The notes beneath the pieces are model-generated. The model saw nothing but the letters and a program-made list of their open reading frames with translations. It ran no database searches and was not told the origin of the DNA. A stretch of DNA of 37,251 nucleotides from Cytophagales bacterium (GTDB lineage Bacteria; Bacteroidota; Bacteroidia; Cytophagales; Cyclobacteriaceae). This document shows positions 25,950 to 33,748 of the stretch, one piece after another. Both the position numbers and the translations under genes were made by a program. How positions within the stretch are numbered: position 1 is the stretch's first letter; every line of letters begins with the position of its first letter. The DNA is taken from NCBI GenBank assembly GCA_024643455.1, contig JAHEMV010000003.1, positions 1-37,251 on the forward strand. The letters run 5' to 3'.

Positions 25950-27398
25950 TTGAAAAATAAGCAAAATCTACATTCTGTATTCGAAAATTGGTCAGGTGAA
26001 AAAACTACACAACTAATCATCATCCCTCAGTCTGGATCATATCGTGAATATTACCGAATAATAGGAGATCAAAAAAAAGCGATAGGCGTTTATAATGAAG
26101 ACATAAAAGAAAATAAAGCTTTCCTTAGTTTCACCAAGCATTTCTATTCTTTGGGATTACCTGTACCAGAAGTACTTTCAGAACATGCCGATGGGAAAAC
26201 CTATCTTTTATCTGATTTGGGAGATGAAGCATTATTTGATTTCTTACACAAAAAACGAAGTCAGGTAGGAGTATTCCCGGGATCAGCTATTAAAGCTTAT
26301 AAGGATGCACTTATTGAATTGCCTAAATTTCAGATTCTTGCTTCACAAAAACTTGATTATTCGGTTTGTTATCCAAGGTCTGCATTTGACAAACAATCCA
26401 TGATATGGGATTTGAGCTATTTTAAATACTATTTTCTCAAATTAGCAAAAATTCCATTCGATGAACAATTATTGGAAGATGACTTTGCACGATTTATATC
26501 ATTTCTTCTTGAAGCCGATTCCAACTATTTTCTATATCGTGATTTTCAATCTAAAAATATCATGATGTTGGATGGCAAACCACATTTCATCGATTATCAG
26601 GGCGGAAGAAAAGGGGCATTGCAATACGATGTTGCATCCCTCCTATACGATTCCAAAGCAAATATCCCTGCTGATATCAAAGATATTTTACTGGATCACT
26701 ACCTGGCAGTATTGGGAAATTATATTGCCTTCGACAAAAATAAATGGTTGGAATTCTATAGGGCTTTTGTTTTGATTCGTCTGATGCAAGCTATGGGTGC
26801 TTATGGTTTCAGAGGATTTTATGAGCGAAAAACACAATTTCTAAAAAGTATCCCTTACGCGCTCAAACAACTAGATAACATTATAAATTCGGATCTTTTT
26901 CCGCCAGGATTTCCATACATGGAAAGTGTTTTGAGGAGTCTTACATCTTCCAAACAATTACTCAAATATCGACAGGAGTTTAATACGCTTGTTCCCTTAC
27001 AAATCGATTTGTTAAGTTTTTCATACCACAAGGGTTTACCAGTAGAAAATCATGGCCATGGTGGTGGCTTTATTTTTGATTGCAGAGGCATCCATAACCC
27101 TGGAAGATATGAGCGGTTTGCAAATAAAAACGGTAAAGACAAAGAAGTACATGAGTTCCTGAAAACTGGCGGAGAGGCAGATGAATTTCTTAACAATTCC
27201 ATTCAGCTGGTAGAACAAACCATTGATAAATATTTAAATCGGGAATTTAAACATCTTCAAATAGCTTTTGGATGCACAGGTGGTCAACACAGGTCTGTCT
27301 ATTGTGCGGAACAGATGGCAGATATTCTTTTAGAAAAATATGAAGATAGAGTGCAAATCAATTTAATCCACCGGGAACTCGAAGAAATACCATCATGA
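25950..27398 (+). CDS. AmgK-like amino-sugar kinase fused to a RapZ C-terminal domain
   Basis: The 482-aa product has two domains. Residues 1 to about 330 are an aminoglycoside-phosphotransferase-fold kinase. The catalytic loop is YRDFQSKNIM (Asp198), and the metal-binding IDYQGGRKGALQYDVASLL (Asp215) follows; both resemble AmgK, the anomeric MurNAc/GlcNAc kinase. Residues about 350-482 match the C-terminal domain of RapZ: LLSFSYHKGLPVE, FIFDCRGIHNPGRYERF, the signature FGCTGGQHRSVYCAEQMAD (residues 440-458) and IHRELEE. The RapZ ATPase domain is absent. In E. coli this domain senses glucosamine 6-phosphate. The start appears to be TTG at 25950, as no nearby in-frame ATG exists. The stop overlaps the next ATG. 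The likely role is amino-sugar salvage with an internal sensor. Confidence 0.85.
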   Translation: MKNKQNLHSVFENWSGEKTTQLIIIPQSGSYREYYRIIGDQKKAIGVYNEDIKENKAFLSFTKHFYSLGLPVPEVLSEHADGKTYLLSDLGDEALFDFLHKKRSQVGVFPGSAIKAYKDALIELPKFQILASQKLDYSVCYPRSAFDKQSMIWDLSYFKYYFLKLAKIPFDEQLLEDDFARFISFLLEADSNYFLYRDFQSKNIMMLDGKPHFIDYQGGRKGALQYDVASLLYDSKANIPADIKDILLDHYLAVLGNYIAFDKNKWLEFYRAFVLIRLMQAMGAYGFRGFYERKTQFLKSIPYALKQLDNIINSDLFPPGFPYMESVLRSLTSSKQLLKYRQEFNTLVPLQIDLLSFSYHKGLPVENHGHGGGFIFDCRGIHNPGRYERFANKNGKDKEVHEFLKTGGEADEFLNNSIQLVEQTIDKYLNREFKHLQIAFGCTGGQHRSVYCAEQMADILLEKYEDRVQINLIHRELEEIPS

Positions 27399-28138
27399 AA
27401 GCAATGATATTTGCTGCCGGACTTGGCACAAGGCTCAAACCAATAACCAATGACCGCCCTAAAGCGATGGCGGAAATAAATGGTACAACATTGCTAGAGA
27501 TTACCATCAGAAGGTTAATTAATCATGGATTTAAGGACATTATTATCAATGTGCATCATTTTGCAGATCTGATATTGGAGTTTTTAGATTCAAAAAAGAA
27601 TTTCGACGTTAATATTCAGATATCCGATGAGCGTATGCAACTATTGGATACGGGTGGAGGATTAAAGAAAGCTTCGTGGTTTTTTGATGATAACACCCCT
27701 TTTCTTGTGCATAACGTGGATACACTAACGAATGTGAACCTGGCAGATTATTATAGCTTTCATATAAAAAACAAAGCACTTGCAACCCTGCTCGTGCGTC
27801 ATCGACCCGGAAGCAGGTTTTTTCTTTTTAATGAAAATAAAAAACTCTGTGGTTGGGAAAACACGGTAACAAAGCAGAAAATCATTTCAGTTTTTTCAAA
27901 TTCAGCATTGGAGCAAATTGCATTTTCTTGTCTCCATTTTATTGACCCTTCCATTTTTTCACTAATTCACGAAAATGGCTGTTTTTCCATCATTGATGTA
28001 TATTTGAGATTGGCAAAAAACCATGATATTTATGGCTACGTAGATGACCAATCGTACTGGCTTGATGTCGGCACACCTGAAAAATTGAAAAGAGGGGAAT
28101 TGGAAATAGATATCGAAAAACTAATTGCTACAAATTAA
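27395..28138 (+). CDS. MurU-like sugar-1-phosphate nucleotidyltransferase
   Basis: The 247-aa product is a nucleotidyltransferase: MIFAAGLGTRLKPITNDRPKAMAEI is the nucleotide-binding signature, IINVHHFADLI follows, HNVDTLTN holds a metal-binding Asp, and LDVGTPEKLKRGELE closes the domain. It has no left-handed helix tail, so it is a compact enzyme like MurU, which forms UDP-MurNAc from MurNAc 1-phosphate. Its ATG overlaps the kinase stop (ATGA). In pseudomonads amgK and murU are likewise adjacent and salvage cell-wall sugar while bypassing MurA. The exact sugar and nucleotide here are not proven; mannose- or glucose-1-phosphate enzymes share these motifs. Its 3' end overlaps the convergent ClC gene by four bases. 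Confidence 0.82.
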   Translation: MKAMIFAAGLGTRLKPITNDRPKAMAEINGTTLLEITIRRLINHGFKDIIINVHHFADLILEFLDSKKNFDVNIQISDERMQLLDTGGGLKKASWFFDDNTPFLVHNVDTLTNVNLADYYSFHIKNKALATLLVRHRPGSRFFLFNENKKLCGWENTVTKQKIISVFSNSALEQIAFSCLHFIDPSIFSLIHENGCFSIIDVYLRLAKNHDIYGYVDDQSYWLDVGTPEKLKRGELEIDIEKLIATN

Positions 28139-29910
28139 TCCTCAGAAAACTCCTTTAGCATTTTACGATATTTTGAAAATACATTGGCCCGTGAAACAAA
28201 TCCAATATATTTTCCATCTTCTAAGACAACAATGTTGAATTGTGCCGTTTTCTGGAATTTTTCAACTATATCTTCCATTGAATCGTCTTTCTTTGCCGAG
28301 GTCATTGGAGCATTCATAAGACTGGAAACCATCACTTTATTATATAATTCAGGTTTAAAGATCACATCCCGAATATCATTGAGATGCACAACACCATAAA
28401 AAACTCCTTCATCGTCAACTACTGGAAAAACATTTCTTTTGGATGTTGTTATCACTTTTACTAATTCCCCAAGGTTGGCATCTTTGTGTATGGTACTAAA
28501 TTTTGTCTCAAGCATATCATTAACATTCATCAATGAGATGACCATTTTGTCTTTATCATGTGTAAAAAGGTGACCACGCCTGGCCAACTGCCTGGTATAT
28601 ACTGAGGTTTTAACAAAATATGTGATCGTTGTATAGGATATCGTGGAAACGATCATCAAAGGAATAAATAAATTATATCCACCTGTAAGCTCTGCAATCA
28701 AGAAAATTGCAGTAAGAGGCGCGTGCAATACTCCCGCCAGTAATCCACACATTCCAATGAGTGCGAAATTGCTTGAAACGACAGATTCATAGCCTGAGAA
28801 TTTTAAAACTTCGGCTAAAAAAAGTCCGGTATTGGCTCCCAGAAAAAGGGTAGGTGCAAATATACCACCAATTCCCCCTGCTCCGAAAGTAACTGAAGTT
28901 GCAAAACTTTTGAAAAAAATCACTGCCATAAACATTATTAGTATGGCAAATGTGTTCTCCCTGTAAGAATAGAACATGCTGTTTTTAAAAAGTTGGGTGT
29001 AATCACCTTTCAAACTGGAACTAACCACATCGTATCCTTCACCATATAATGATGGCAAAAAGAATAATAATACACCAAGTATGACTACACCCGCAATCAA
29101 TTTTGTATACCAGGCCGGAATTTTATCAAATGTATCCTCAACAAAATTGTAAATCCTAGTGAAACTTAGCGAAACCAATCCTGCTATAATTCCTAACAGA
29201 ATATAAAAGGGGATATTTGCTAAATTGAATTTTTCCGCTACTTCAAATGTATAAACAGAAAACTGACCCATAAACACGTATGAGACAAGGGCCGCAGTGA
29301 TAGAAGAAATAAGCAGTGGTACCAAAGCTGCAGTCGTCAGATCAAGCATTAGCACCTCTATAGCAAAGATTATCGCAGCTATGGGTGATTTGAAAATTGC
29401 AGACATCGCTCCTGCACTCCCACATGCTAATAACAAGGTTATTCTCCTATAATCCAGTTTAAGTACACGCCCAATATTTGATCCAATGGCTGCTCCTGTA
29501 GACACAGTCGGCCCCTCCAATCCAACTGATCCTCCAAAACCCACTGTTAATGAACTTGTGATCACTGATGCAAACATTTGATAAGGTTTCATCAAACTAC
29601 TATCTCGGGAAATAGCATATAATACGTTTGGAACTCCATGACCTACGGGTTTTCTTAATATAAATTTTATAAAAACAACCACAATTAGTAAGCCGATACC
29701 AGGATAAATAAAATAAGAGTAATTATGAATTTCGTCAGAAAAACCCCTTGTAAGCATCAATTCAATATATTTTACGGATCGTTTGATGATTACTGCTCCG
29801 ATTCCTGAACCAATCCCAATTATGATGCTGAGAAGCATCACAAACTTAGAATCACTAATATGATTTCTCCGCCATATCAAAAACCTGGTAAGCAGTCCAA
29901 CTTTTGTCAT
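28135..29910 (-). CDS. ClC-family chloride transporter/channel with CBS domains
   Basis: The 591-aa membrane protein has about ten or more hydrophobic helices, then two CBS domains in the last ~140 residues (SLMNVNDMLETKFSTIH..., VMVSSLMNAPMTSAKKDDSMEDIVEKF). Ion-path motifs are visible: GHGVP at 90-94 in place of GSGIP, GLEGP with the external gating Glu132, and GIGGIFAP. In the helix aligned with the E. coli internal-Glu helix, FAIEVLML places Val185 where ClC-ec1 has Glu203. That Glu serves proton coupling in exchangers and is Val in animal ClC channels, so the mechanism is uncertain. The CBS pair may sense nucleotides. The gene is convergent with the MurU-like gene. Confidence 0.92.
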   Translation of the reverse strand: MTKVGLLTRFLIWRRNHISDSKFVMLLSIIIGIGSGIGAVIIKRSVKYIELMLTRGFSDEIHNYSYFIYPGIGLLIVVVFIKFILRKPVGHGVPNVLYAISRDSSLMKPYQMFASVITSSLTVGFGGSVGLEGPTVSTGAAIGSNIGRVLKLDYRRITLLLACGSAGAMSAIFKSPIAAIIFAIEVLMLDLTTAALVPLLISSITAALVSYVFMGQFSVYTFEVAEKFNLANIPFYILLGIIAGLVSLSFTRIYNFVEDTFDKIPAWYTKLIAGVVILGVLLFFLPSLYGEGYDVVSSSLKGDYTQLFKNSMFYSYRENTFAILIMFMAVIFFKSFATSVTFGAGGIGGIFAPTLFLGANTGLFLAEVLKFSGYESVVSSNFALIGMCGLLAGVLHAPLTAIFLIAELTGGYNLFIPLMIVSTISYTTITYFVKTSVYTRQLARRGHLFTHDKDKMVISLMNVNDMLETKFSTIHKDANLGELVKVITTSKRNVFPVVDDEGVFYGVVHLNDIRDVIFKPELYNKVMVSSLMNAPMTSAKKDDSMEDIVEKFQKTAQFNIVVLEDGKYIGFVSRANVFSKYRKMLKEFSED

Positions 29911-29945
29911 TAAAAAAAAATTATAGCTTAATCATACAATGGAAG

Positions 29946-29953
29946 CAAATATA
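29946..29953 (-). promoter_or_regulatory. Candidate -7 element of the ClC gene
   Basis: On the minus strand the sequence reads TATATTTGC (29953-29945), a full TAnnTTTGC match, 35 bases upstream of the ClC start codon. No convincing -33 TTTG is found at the usual distance. Confidence 0.4.
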
Positions 29954-30081
29954 GAATCTATATTTAAAAGGATATTATGAATTGACACTTAAAAGTGATA
30001 AAAAATGTTGTAGAGAACCAAATTTGTATTATTTGTTTTAATAACACAATTATCTAAAACCAAAGTGACCTTTAAATTAAG

Positions 30082-31140
30082 CTAGGGCGCTTTACTTAAA
30101 TCATTATGATACCAGGCTGAAATAATTTTTTCAACTGGTTTATGCTGAGGTGTATAATCTGAATTGATATAATCAAAATCATGTTGCTGTTCAGGATACC
30201 ATTTCCACAAAAAACCACCCTGAAACCAGGATTCATTCCAAAATGTTTCGAACAATGCCGTATACGCATTTTCCTGAGCTTGAAAATTTGCCTCACTTTT
30301 AGTTCCATATTGGTCCAGTTCCCACTGATTCCCTGCAGCTTTATTAATGCTTCGGTATCCATACTCGGTAAAGACCAAAGGTTTTTGATACTTTTTGCAA
30401 AGATTATACAGCGATCGTTTTTCTTTAATCCAAGATGATTTCAAAACATTGACAGACGGTGTTTCGTCTTCAGACAATGGAAAATATGCATTTATTCCAA
30501 TAAAATCGACCTGATCCCAAAAATGAACCTGCTTATAATTGTCCCAGTTAGCAGCATACGTAATTTTCCCCTTGTAAACAGTTCTTACTTTCATGATTAA
30601 TTCAGGCCAAAATTCAGGTCGTTCTTTTACTGCATTGTTGAATTCCAGACCTACACAAAATGCCTCTACTTCCAGGGAATCAGCAATTTGTGCGAAATGC
30701 AAAATATACGTTTCATAACTCCTTTCCCATGTTTGCCAATCCTCTTCAGAATTTAATCTGAATTCCCCAGTCCAACCTTGACCTTTAATCCATACATGGG
30801 GTTTCATCATAATCTTTAACTTTTGCTGTTTAGCTGATTCGATTGATTTTATAATTCCAGGACTTTTTTCTCCCCACCATTGTCGTTCATCGTCATAGTT
30901 AATTTGAGGCGTTTCCTGGCTGCAAAAAGCATAAGGCATAATGGCAATCCAATTTGCATTGATTTGTTTAAGTGATGAGAATGGGTTTTCAGTATATTCT
31001 TTTGACGGAGCAACAACACTAACACCATCCATCTGTTCTATTTCACCCCCTGCTACAATTTCATTTTTCGTAATACTAATCAAGGTGAGGAAAATAAGTA
31101 ACGCGACAAATACAGGGAAAACAAGTTTGCTACCAGGCAT
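30082..31140 (-). CDS. Glycoside hydrolase, GH113-like TIM barrel
   Basis: The 352-aa product has an N-terminal hydrophobic segment (LVFPVFVALLIFLTLISI), either a signal or a membrane anchor. The barrel resembles the GH113/GTA-type family: NWIAIMPYAF near residue 63, IMMKPHVWIKGQGWTGEF, FCVGLEFNN with likely acid/base Glu166, VDFIGINAYFPLS, and LVFTEYGYRS with likely nucleophile Glu259. Characterised GH113 enzymes include beta-mannanases, but many of these proteins have no assigned substrate. It stands alone between the ClC gene and a divergent small exported protein, with no polysaccharide utilisation genes beside it. Fold and catalytic pair are well supported; the substrate is not. Confidence 0.85.
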   Translation of the reverse strand: MPGSKLVFPVFVALLIFLTLISITKNEIVAGGEIEQMDGVSVVAPSKEYTENPFSSLKQINANWIAIMPYAFCSQETPQINYDDERQWWGEKSPGIIKSIESAKQQKLKIMMKPHVWIKGQGWTGEFRLNSEEDWQTWERSYETYILHFAQIADSLEVEAFCVGLEFNNAVKERPEFWPELIMKVRTVYKGKITYAANWDNYKQVHFWDQVDFIGINAYFPLSEDETPSVNVLKSSWIKEKRSLYNLCKKYQKPLVFTEYGYRSINKAAGNQWELDQYGTKSEANFQAQENAYTALFETFWNESWFQGGFLWKWYPEQQHDFDYINSDYTPQHKPVEKIISAWYHNDLSKAP

Positions 31141-31260
31141 GGAATATGGTGGTTAATAATGTATTCAATAACTTATAAATATATGAAATCTAAACCATTC
31201 TTTAAATTTAGCGTTTTAAAAATTTATCAATTCATTAGCCTTCAAAATTAAGCGAAAAGA

Positions 31261-31734
31261 ATGAAGTACTTATTTATCCTGGTAATACTGGTTTTAGGAA
31301 AAAGTGACACCCCGCCCTTAAACAAGAAGGTAGTAAAATACATTGATACGGTCATTGGTAAAAAAGTCGACCGTGGAGAATGCTGGGATCTCGCCGCTGC
31401 TGCGCTCGATTATGCAGGGGCATACCTGGATCGAAGCAATCAAAAAAACATTTATGTTTTTGGTAAAGTAATTAATCCAAAGCAAGAAGAAATTTTCGAG
31501 GGTGATATTATCCAGTTGGAAAATGTAAAAATAGAATACACAAAAGATGACGGGATTTATACAGAGTCCATGCCTCACCATACCGCAATTGTTTATGAGG
31601 TATTGGATAAGAGTCATTTTAAAATTGCGCATCAAAACACCAGCTTTAGTGGAAAAAAGGTTGGTATCAGTGAATTTAGATTGAGTGATTTAAAGAAGGG
31701 AAAAATAATATTTTACAGACCTTACAAAAAGTAA
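31261..31734 (+). CDS. Small exported Cys/His protein, possibly NlpC/CHAP-like amidase fold
   Basis: The 157-aa product begins with a signal-like stretch (MKYLFILVILVLG). A motif KKVDRGECWDLAAAAL places Cys41 at the start of a helix, and MPHHTAIVYEV places His106/His107 at the start of a strand. Cys on a helix followed by His on a strand is the arrangement of papain-like NlpC/P60 and CHAP amidases, which cut peptidoglycan or similar amides. A GDIIQLEN segment between them also fits. The match is by pattern only and I cannot name a family. It is divergent from the GH113-like gene and upstream of the ilv leader; it is not obviously part of the ilv operon. Confidence 0.65.
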   Translation: MKYLFILVILVLGKSDTPPLNKKVVKYIDTVIGKKVDRGECWDLAAAALDYAGAYLDRSNQKNIYVFGKVINPKQEEIFEGDIIQLENVKIEYTKDDGIYTESMPHHTAIVYEVLDKSHFKIAHQNTSFSGKKVGISEFRLSDLKKGKIIFYRPYKK

Positions 31735-31844
31735 AATCCCTTTTGAAGATTCCTTTTGAATTGGAAATAAATCAACTTGAATTACCATTAATATTAAATA
31801 ATGGGAAATTCATGATTTTTGACGAAAATATTTAAGCTCAATTC
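31735..31844. other. Intergenic region upstream of the ilv promoter
   Basis: AT-rich sequence with no ORF and no clear terminator for the preceding gene. It leads into the candidate ilv promoter and attenuator. Confidence 0.4.
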
Positions 31845-31875
31845 TTTGAAATTAAAATATAATCCTCGACTTTTG
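31845..31875 (+). promoter_or_regulatory. Candidate promoter of the ilv operon
   Basis: TTTG (31845-31848) is followed after 19 bases by GACTTTTG (31868-31875), one mismatch from TAnnTTTG. Transcription from about 31880 would produce an RNA beginning some 45 bases before the leader peptide, as expected for an attenuated operon. Confidence 0.5.
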
Positions 31876-31925
31876 TTTCCTCGTAAATAAACAGAAGAAA
31901 ATTTTAAGAAATAGATATAATTTAA

Positions 31926-31991
31926 ATGAAAGTATTGTCATCTATAGTAGTTCTAGTCCTTTCTGTCGTGGTCCTCATTAACGGTGCATGA
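31926..31991 (+). CDS. Branched-chain amino acid leader peptide (attenuation)
   Basis: A 21-codon ORF, too short for ordinary gene calling, begins with ATG AAA GTA TTG and ends GGT GCA TGA. Its product contains seven Val, four Leu and two Ile, 13 of 21 residues, including the runs IVVLVL and VVVLI. This is the make-up expected of an IlvL-type leader peptide whose translation speed reports the supply of all three branched-chain amino acids. It lies 72 bases upstream of ilvD and overlaps the first arm of a terminator/antiterminator structure: codons 11-13 (GTC CTT TCT) contain segment 1, CCTTTCT. A chance hydrophobic signal peptide is the alternative, but the linked RNA structure argues against it. 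Confidence 0.88.
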   Translation: MKVLSSIVVLVLSVVVLINGA

Positions 31992-32056
31992 AGAGAAAGG
32001 TATGCTATAGACATAAAACACTAAAACCTTTCTCCAAAACAGAAAGGTTTTTTTTT
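31958..32056 (+). promoter_or_regulatory. ilv transcription attenuator with four alternating segments
   Basis: Segment 1 CCTTTCT (31958-31964, inside the leader ORF) can pair with segment 2 AGAAAGG (31994-32000). Segment 2, extended to GAGAAAGGT (31993-32001), can pair over nine bases with segment 3 ACCTTTCTC (32026-32034). Segment 3, as AAACCTTTCT (32024-32033), pairs over ten bases with segment 4 AGAAAGGTTT (32041-32050), which runs into U residues. The 2:3 antiterminator excludes the 3:4 terminator. A ribosome stalled on the Val/Leu codons around codons 8-12 would mask segment 1 and free segment 2, allowing read-through into ilvDBNC when branched-chain amino acids are scarce. Confidence 0.85.
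32024..32056 (+). terminator. Regulated intrinsic terminator upstream of ilvD
   Basis: A 10-bp stem AAACCTTTCT / AGAAAGGTTT with a seven-base loop (CCAAAAC) is followed by six further T residues. It ends only 7 bases before the ilvD ATG. Placed between promoter and first structural gene, it makes sense only as a conditional terminator. Confidence 0.88.
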
Positions 32057-32063
32057 AATCAAT

Positions 32064-33737
32064 ATGGGAAAAAATATAAACAAATTTAGCAGTAAAATCA
32101 CCCAGGACGAAAGCCTTCCTGCAGCCCAGGCAATGCTTTATGCTATTGGCATGAAGGATGCCGATATGAAAAAAGCACAGGTTGGAATAGTTAGCACCGG
32201 ATACCAGGGGAATCCATGTAATATGCACTTAAACGGTCTGGCTGACCAAATCAAAAAGGGTGTAGATCAAAATGGGCTAATGGGACTAATCTTTCATACT
32301 ATTGGTGTGAGTGACGGGATTACCAACGGAACCGAGGGAATGAAATATTCCCTGCCCTCAAGAGAGCTTATTGCGGATTCGATTGAAACGGTTGTCAGTG
32401 CTCAGTTTTATGATGCAGTCGTTTCTGTTGTTGGTTGTGATAAAAATATGCCAGGTGCTATGATTGCAATGGGTCGATTAAACAGGCCGGGGATATTGGT
32501 ATATGGCGGAACAGTAAAAAAAGGTTCATGGAAAGGAAAAGATTTAAATATTGTTTCTGCCTTTGAAGCCTATGGAGAAAAACTTGCCGGAAAAATAAGC
32601 GATGAAGATTACAAGGGTATAATTAAAAATTCAATCCCCGGAGCTGGCGCTTGTGGGGGCATGTATACAGCAAATACCATGGCTGCGGCAATAGAATGCC
32701 TGGGAATGAGCCTCCCCTATTCTTCCTCCAATCCTGCCATCAGTGATGAAAAAGGGCATGAGTGTTTTGACATTGGCAAAGCAATTAAGCACCTATTGGA
32801 AATTGATCTGAAGCCAAGAGACATTATGACCAAGGCCTCATTTGAAAATGCCATTTCTTTGATAATGGCATTAGGTGGTTCTACTAATGCTGTTTTGCAT
32901 TTGTTGGCTATGGCAAAATCAGTTGAAATAGAGCTTAGTATAGATGATTTTCAGCGAATAAGTGATAAAACTCCATTTATTGCGGACTTGAAGCCAAGTG
33001 GAGAATATCTGATTGAAGATCTACATCATATAGGCGGAGTTCCAGGAGTTATGAAAATGTTACTTAAAGAAGGATACTTCGACGGTAATTGCATGACAGT
33101 TACCGGTAAAACACTGGGCGAAAATCTTGAGGTTATTGAGGATCTTAAAAAAGGGCAAAAAATCATCCGACCTTTTAGCGATCCGATTAAACCAGTTGGT
33201 CATATTCAAATTCTCTATGGTAATTTGGCAGAGGAAGGAGCTGTTGCAAAAATAACTGGAAAAGAAGGAGAAGTTTTTAAAGGTCCAGCTATTGTTTTTG
33301 AAGATGAATTTGAGGCTGTTAAAGGAATTGGCACATCGGTTAAAAAAGGTGATGTAATTGTTATCCGATATTCAGGGCCAAAAGGCGCTCCCGGGATGCC
33401 AGAAATGCTGAAACCTACAGGTGCTGTTATGGGTGCAGGGCTTGGAAAAGATGTCGCATTAATTACTGACGGAAGGTTTTCTGGCGGATCTCACGGTTTT
33501 GTGGTTGGCCATATCACACCTGAAGCCTCTGAGGGTGGAATGATCGGATTATTAAAAGATGGCGATATCATCACAATCGATGCCATTAATAACCGTTTGG
33601 ATGTATCCCTTTCTGAGGAAGAAATAAAGTTAAGAAAAAGTAAATGGAAGAAGCCCGCTTACAAGGCTTCCACTGGAATATTAAAAAAGTTTATTGACAC
33701 CGTATCTACAGCCTCAACAGGTTGTGTTACCACCTAA
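32064..33737 (+). CDS. ilvD: Dihydroxy-acid dehydratase
   Basis: The 557-aa enzyme dehydrates dihydroxy-isovalerate and dihydroxy-methylvalerate to the keto acids that become valine and isoleucine. Iron-sulfur ligand motifs are present: [21 protein letters not shown] and [23 protein letters not shown]. The late block [25 protein letters not shown] and the [20 protein letters not shown] stretch are also diagnostic. Length is typical. The ATG at 32064 directly follows the attenuator. It is first in ilvD-ilvB-ilvN-ilvC; ilvB begins 11 bases after its stop. Confidence 0.98.
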   Translation: MGKNINKFSSKITQDESLPAAQAMLYAIGMKDADMKKAQVGIVSTGYQGNPCNMHLNGLADQIKKGVDQNGLMGLIFHTIGVSDGITNGTEGMKYSLPSRELIADSIETVVSAQFYDAVVSVVGCDKNMPGAMIAMGRLNRPGILVYGGTVKKGSWKGKDLNIVSAFEAYGEKLAGKISDEDYKGIIKNSIPGAGACGGMYTANTMAAAIECLGMSLPYSSSNPAISDEKGHECFDIGKAIKHLLEIDLKPRDIMTKASFENAISLIMALGGSTNAVLHLLAMAKSVEIELSIDDFQRISDKTPFIADLKPSGEYLIEDLHHIGGVPGVMKMLLKEGYFDGNCMTVTGKTLGENLEVIEDLKKGQKIIRPFSDPIKPVGHIQILYGNLAEEGAVAKITGKEGEVFKGPAIVFEDEFEAVKGIGTSVKKGDVIVIRYSGPKGAPGMPEMLKPTGAVMGAGLGKDVALITDGRFSGGSHGFVVGHITPEASEGGMIGLLKDGDIITIDAINNRLDVSLSEEEIKLRKSKWKKPAYKASTGILKKFIDTVSTASTGCVTT

Positions 33738-33748
33738 AATTACATATT

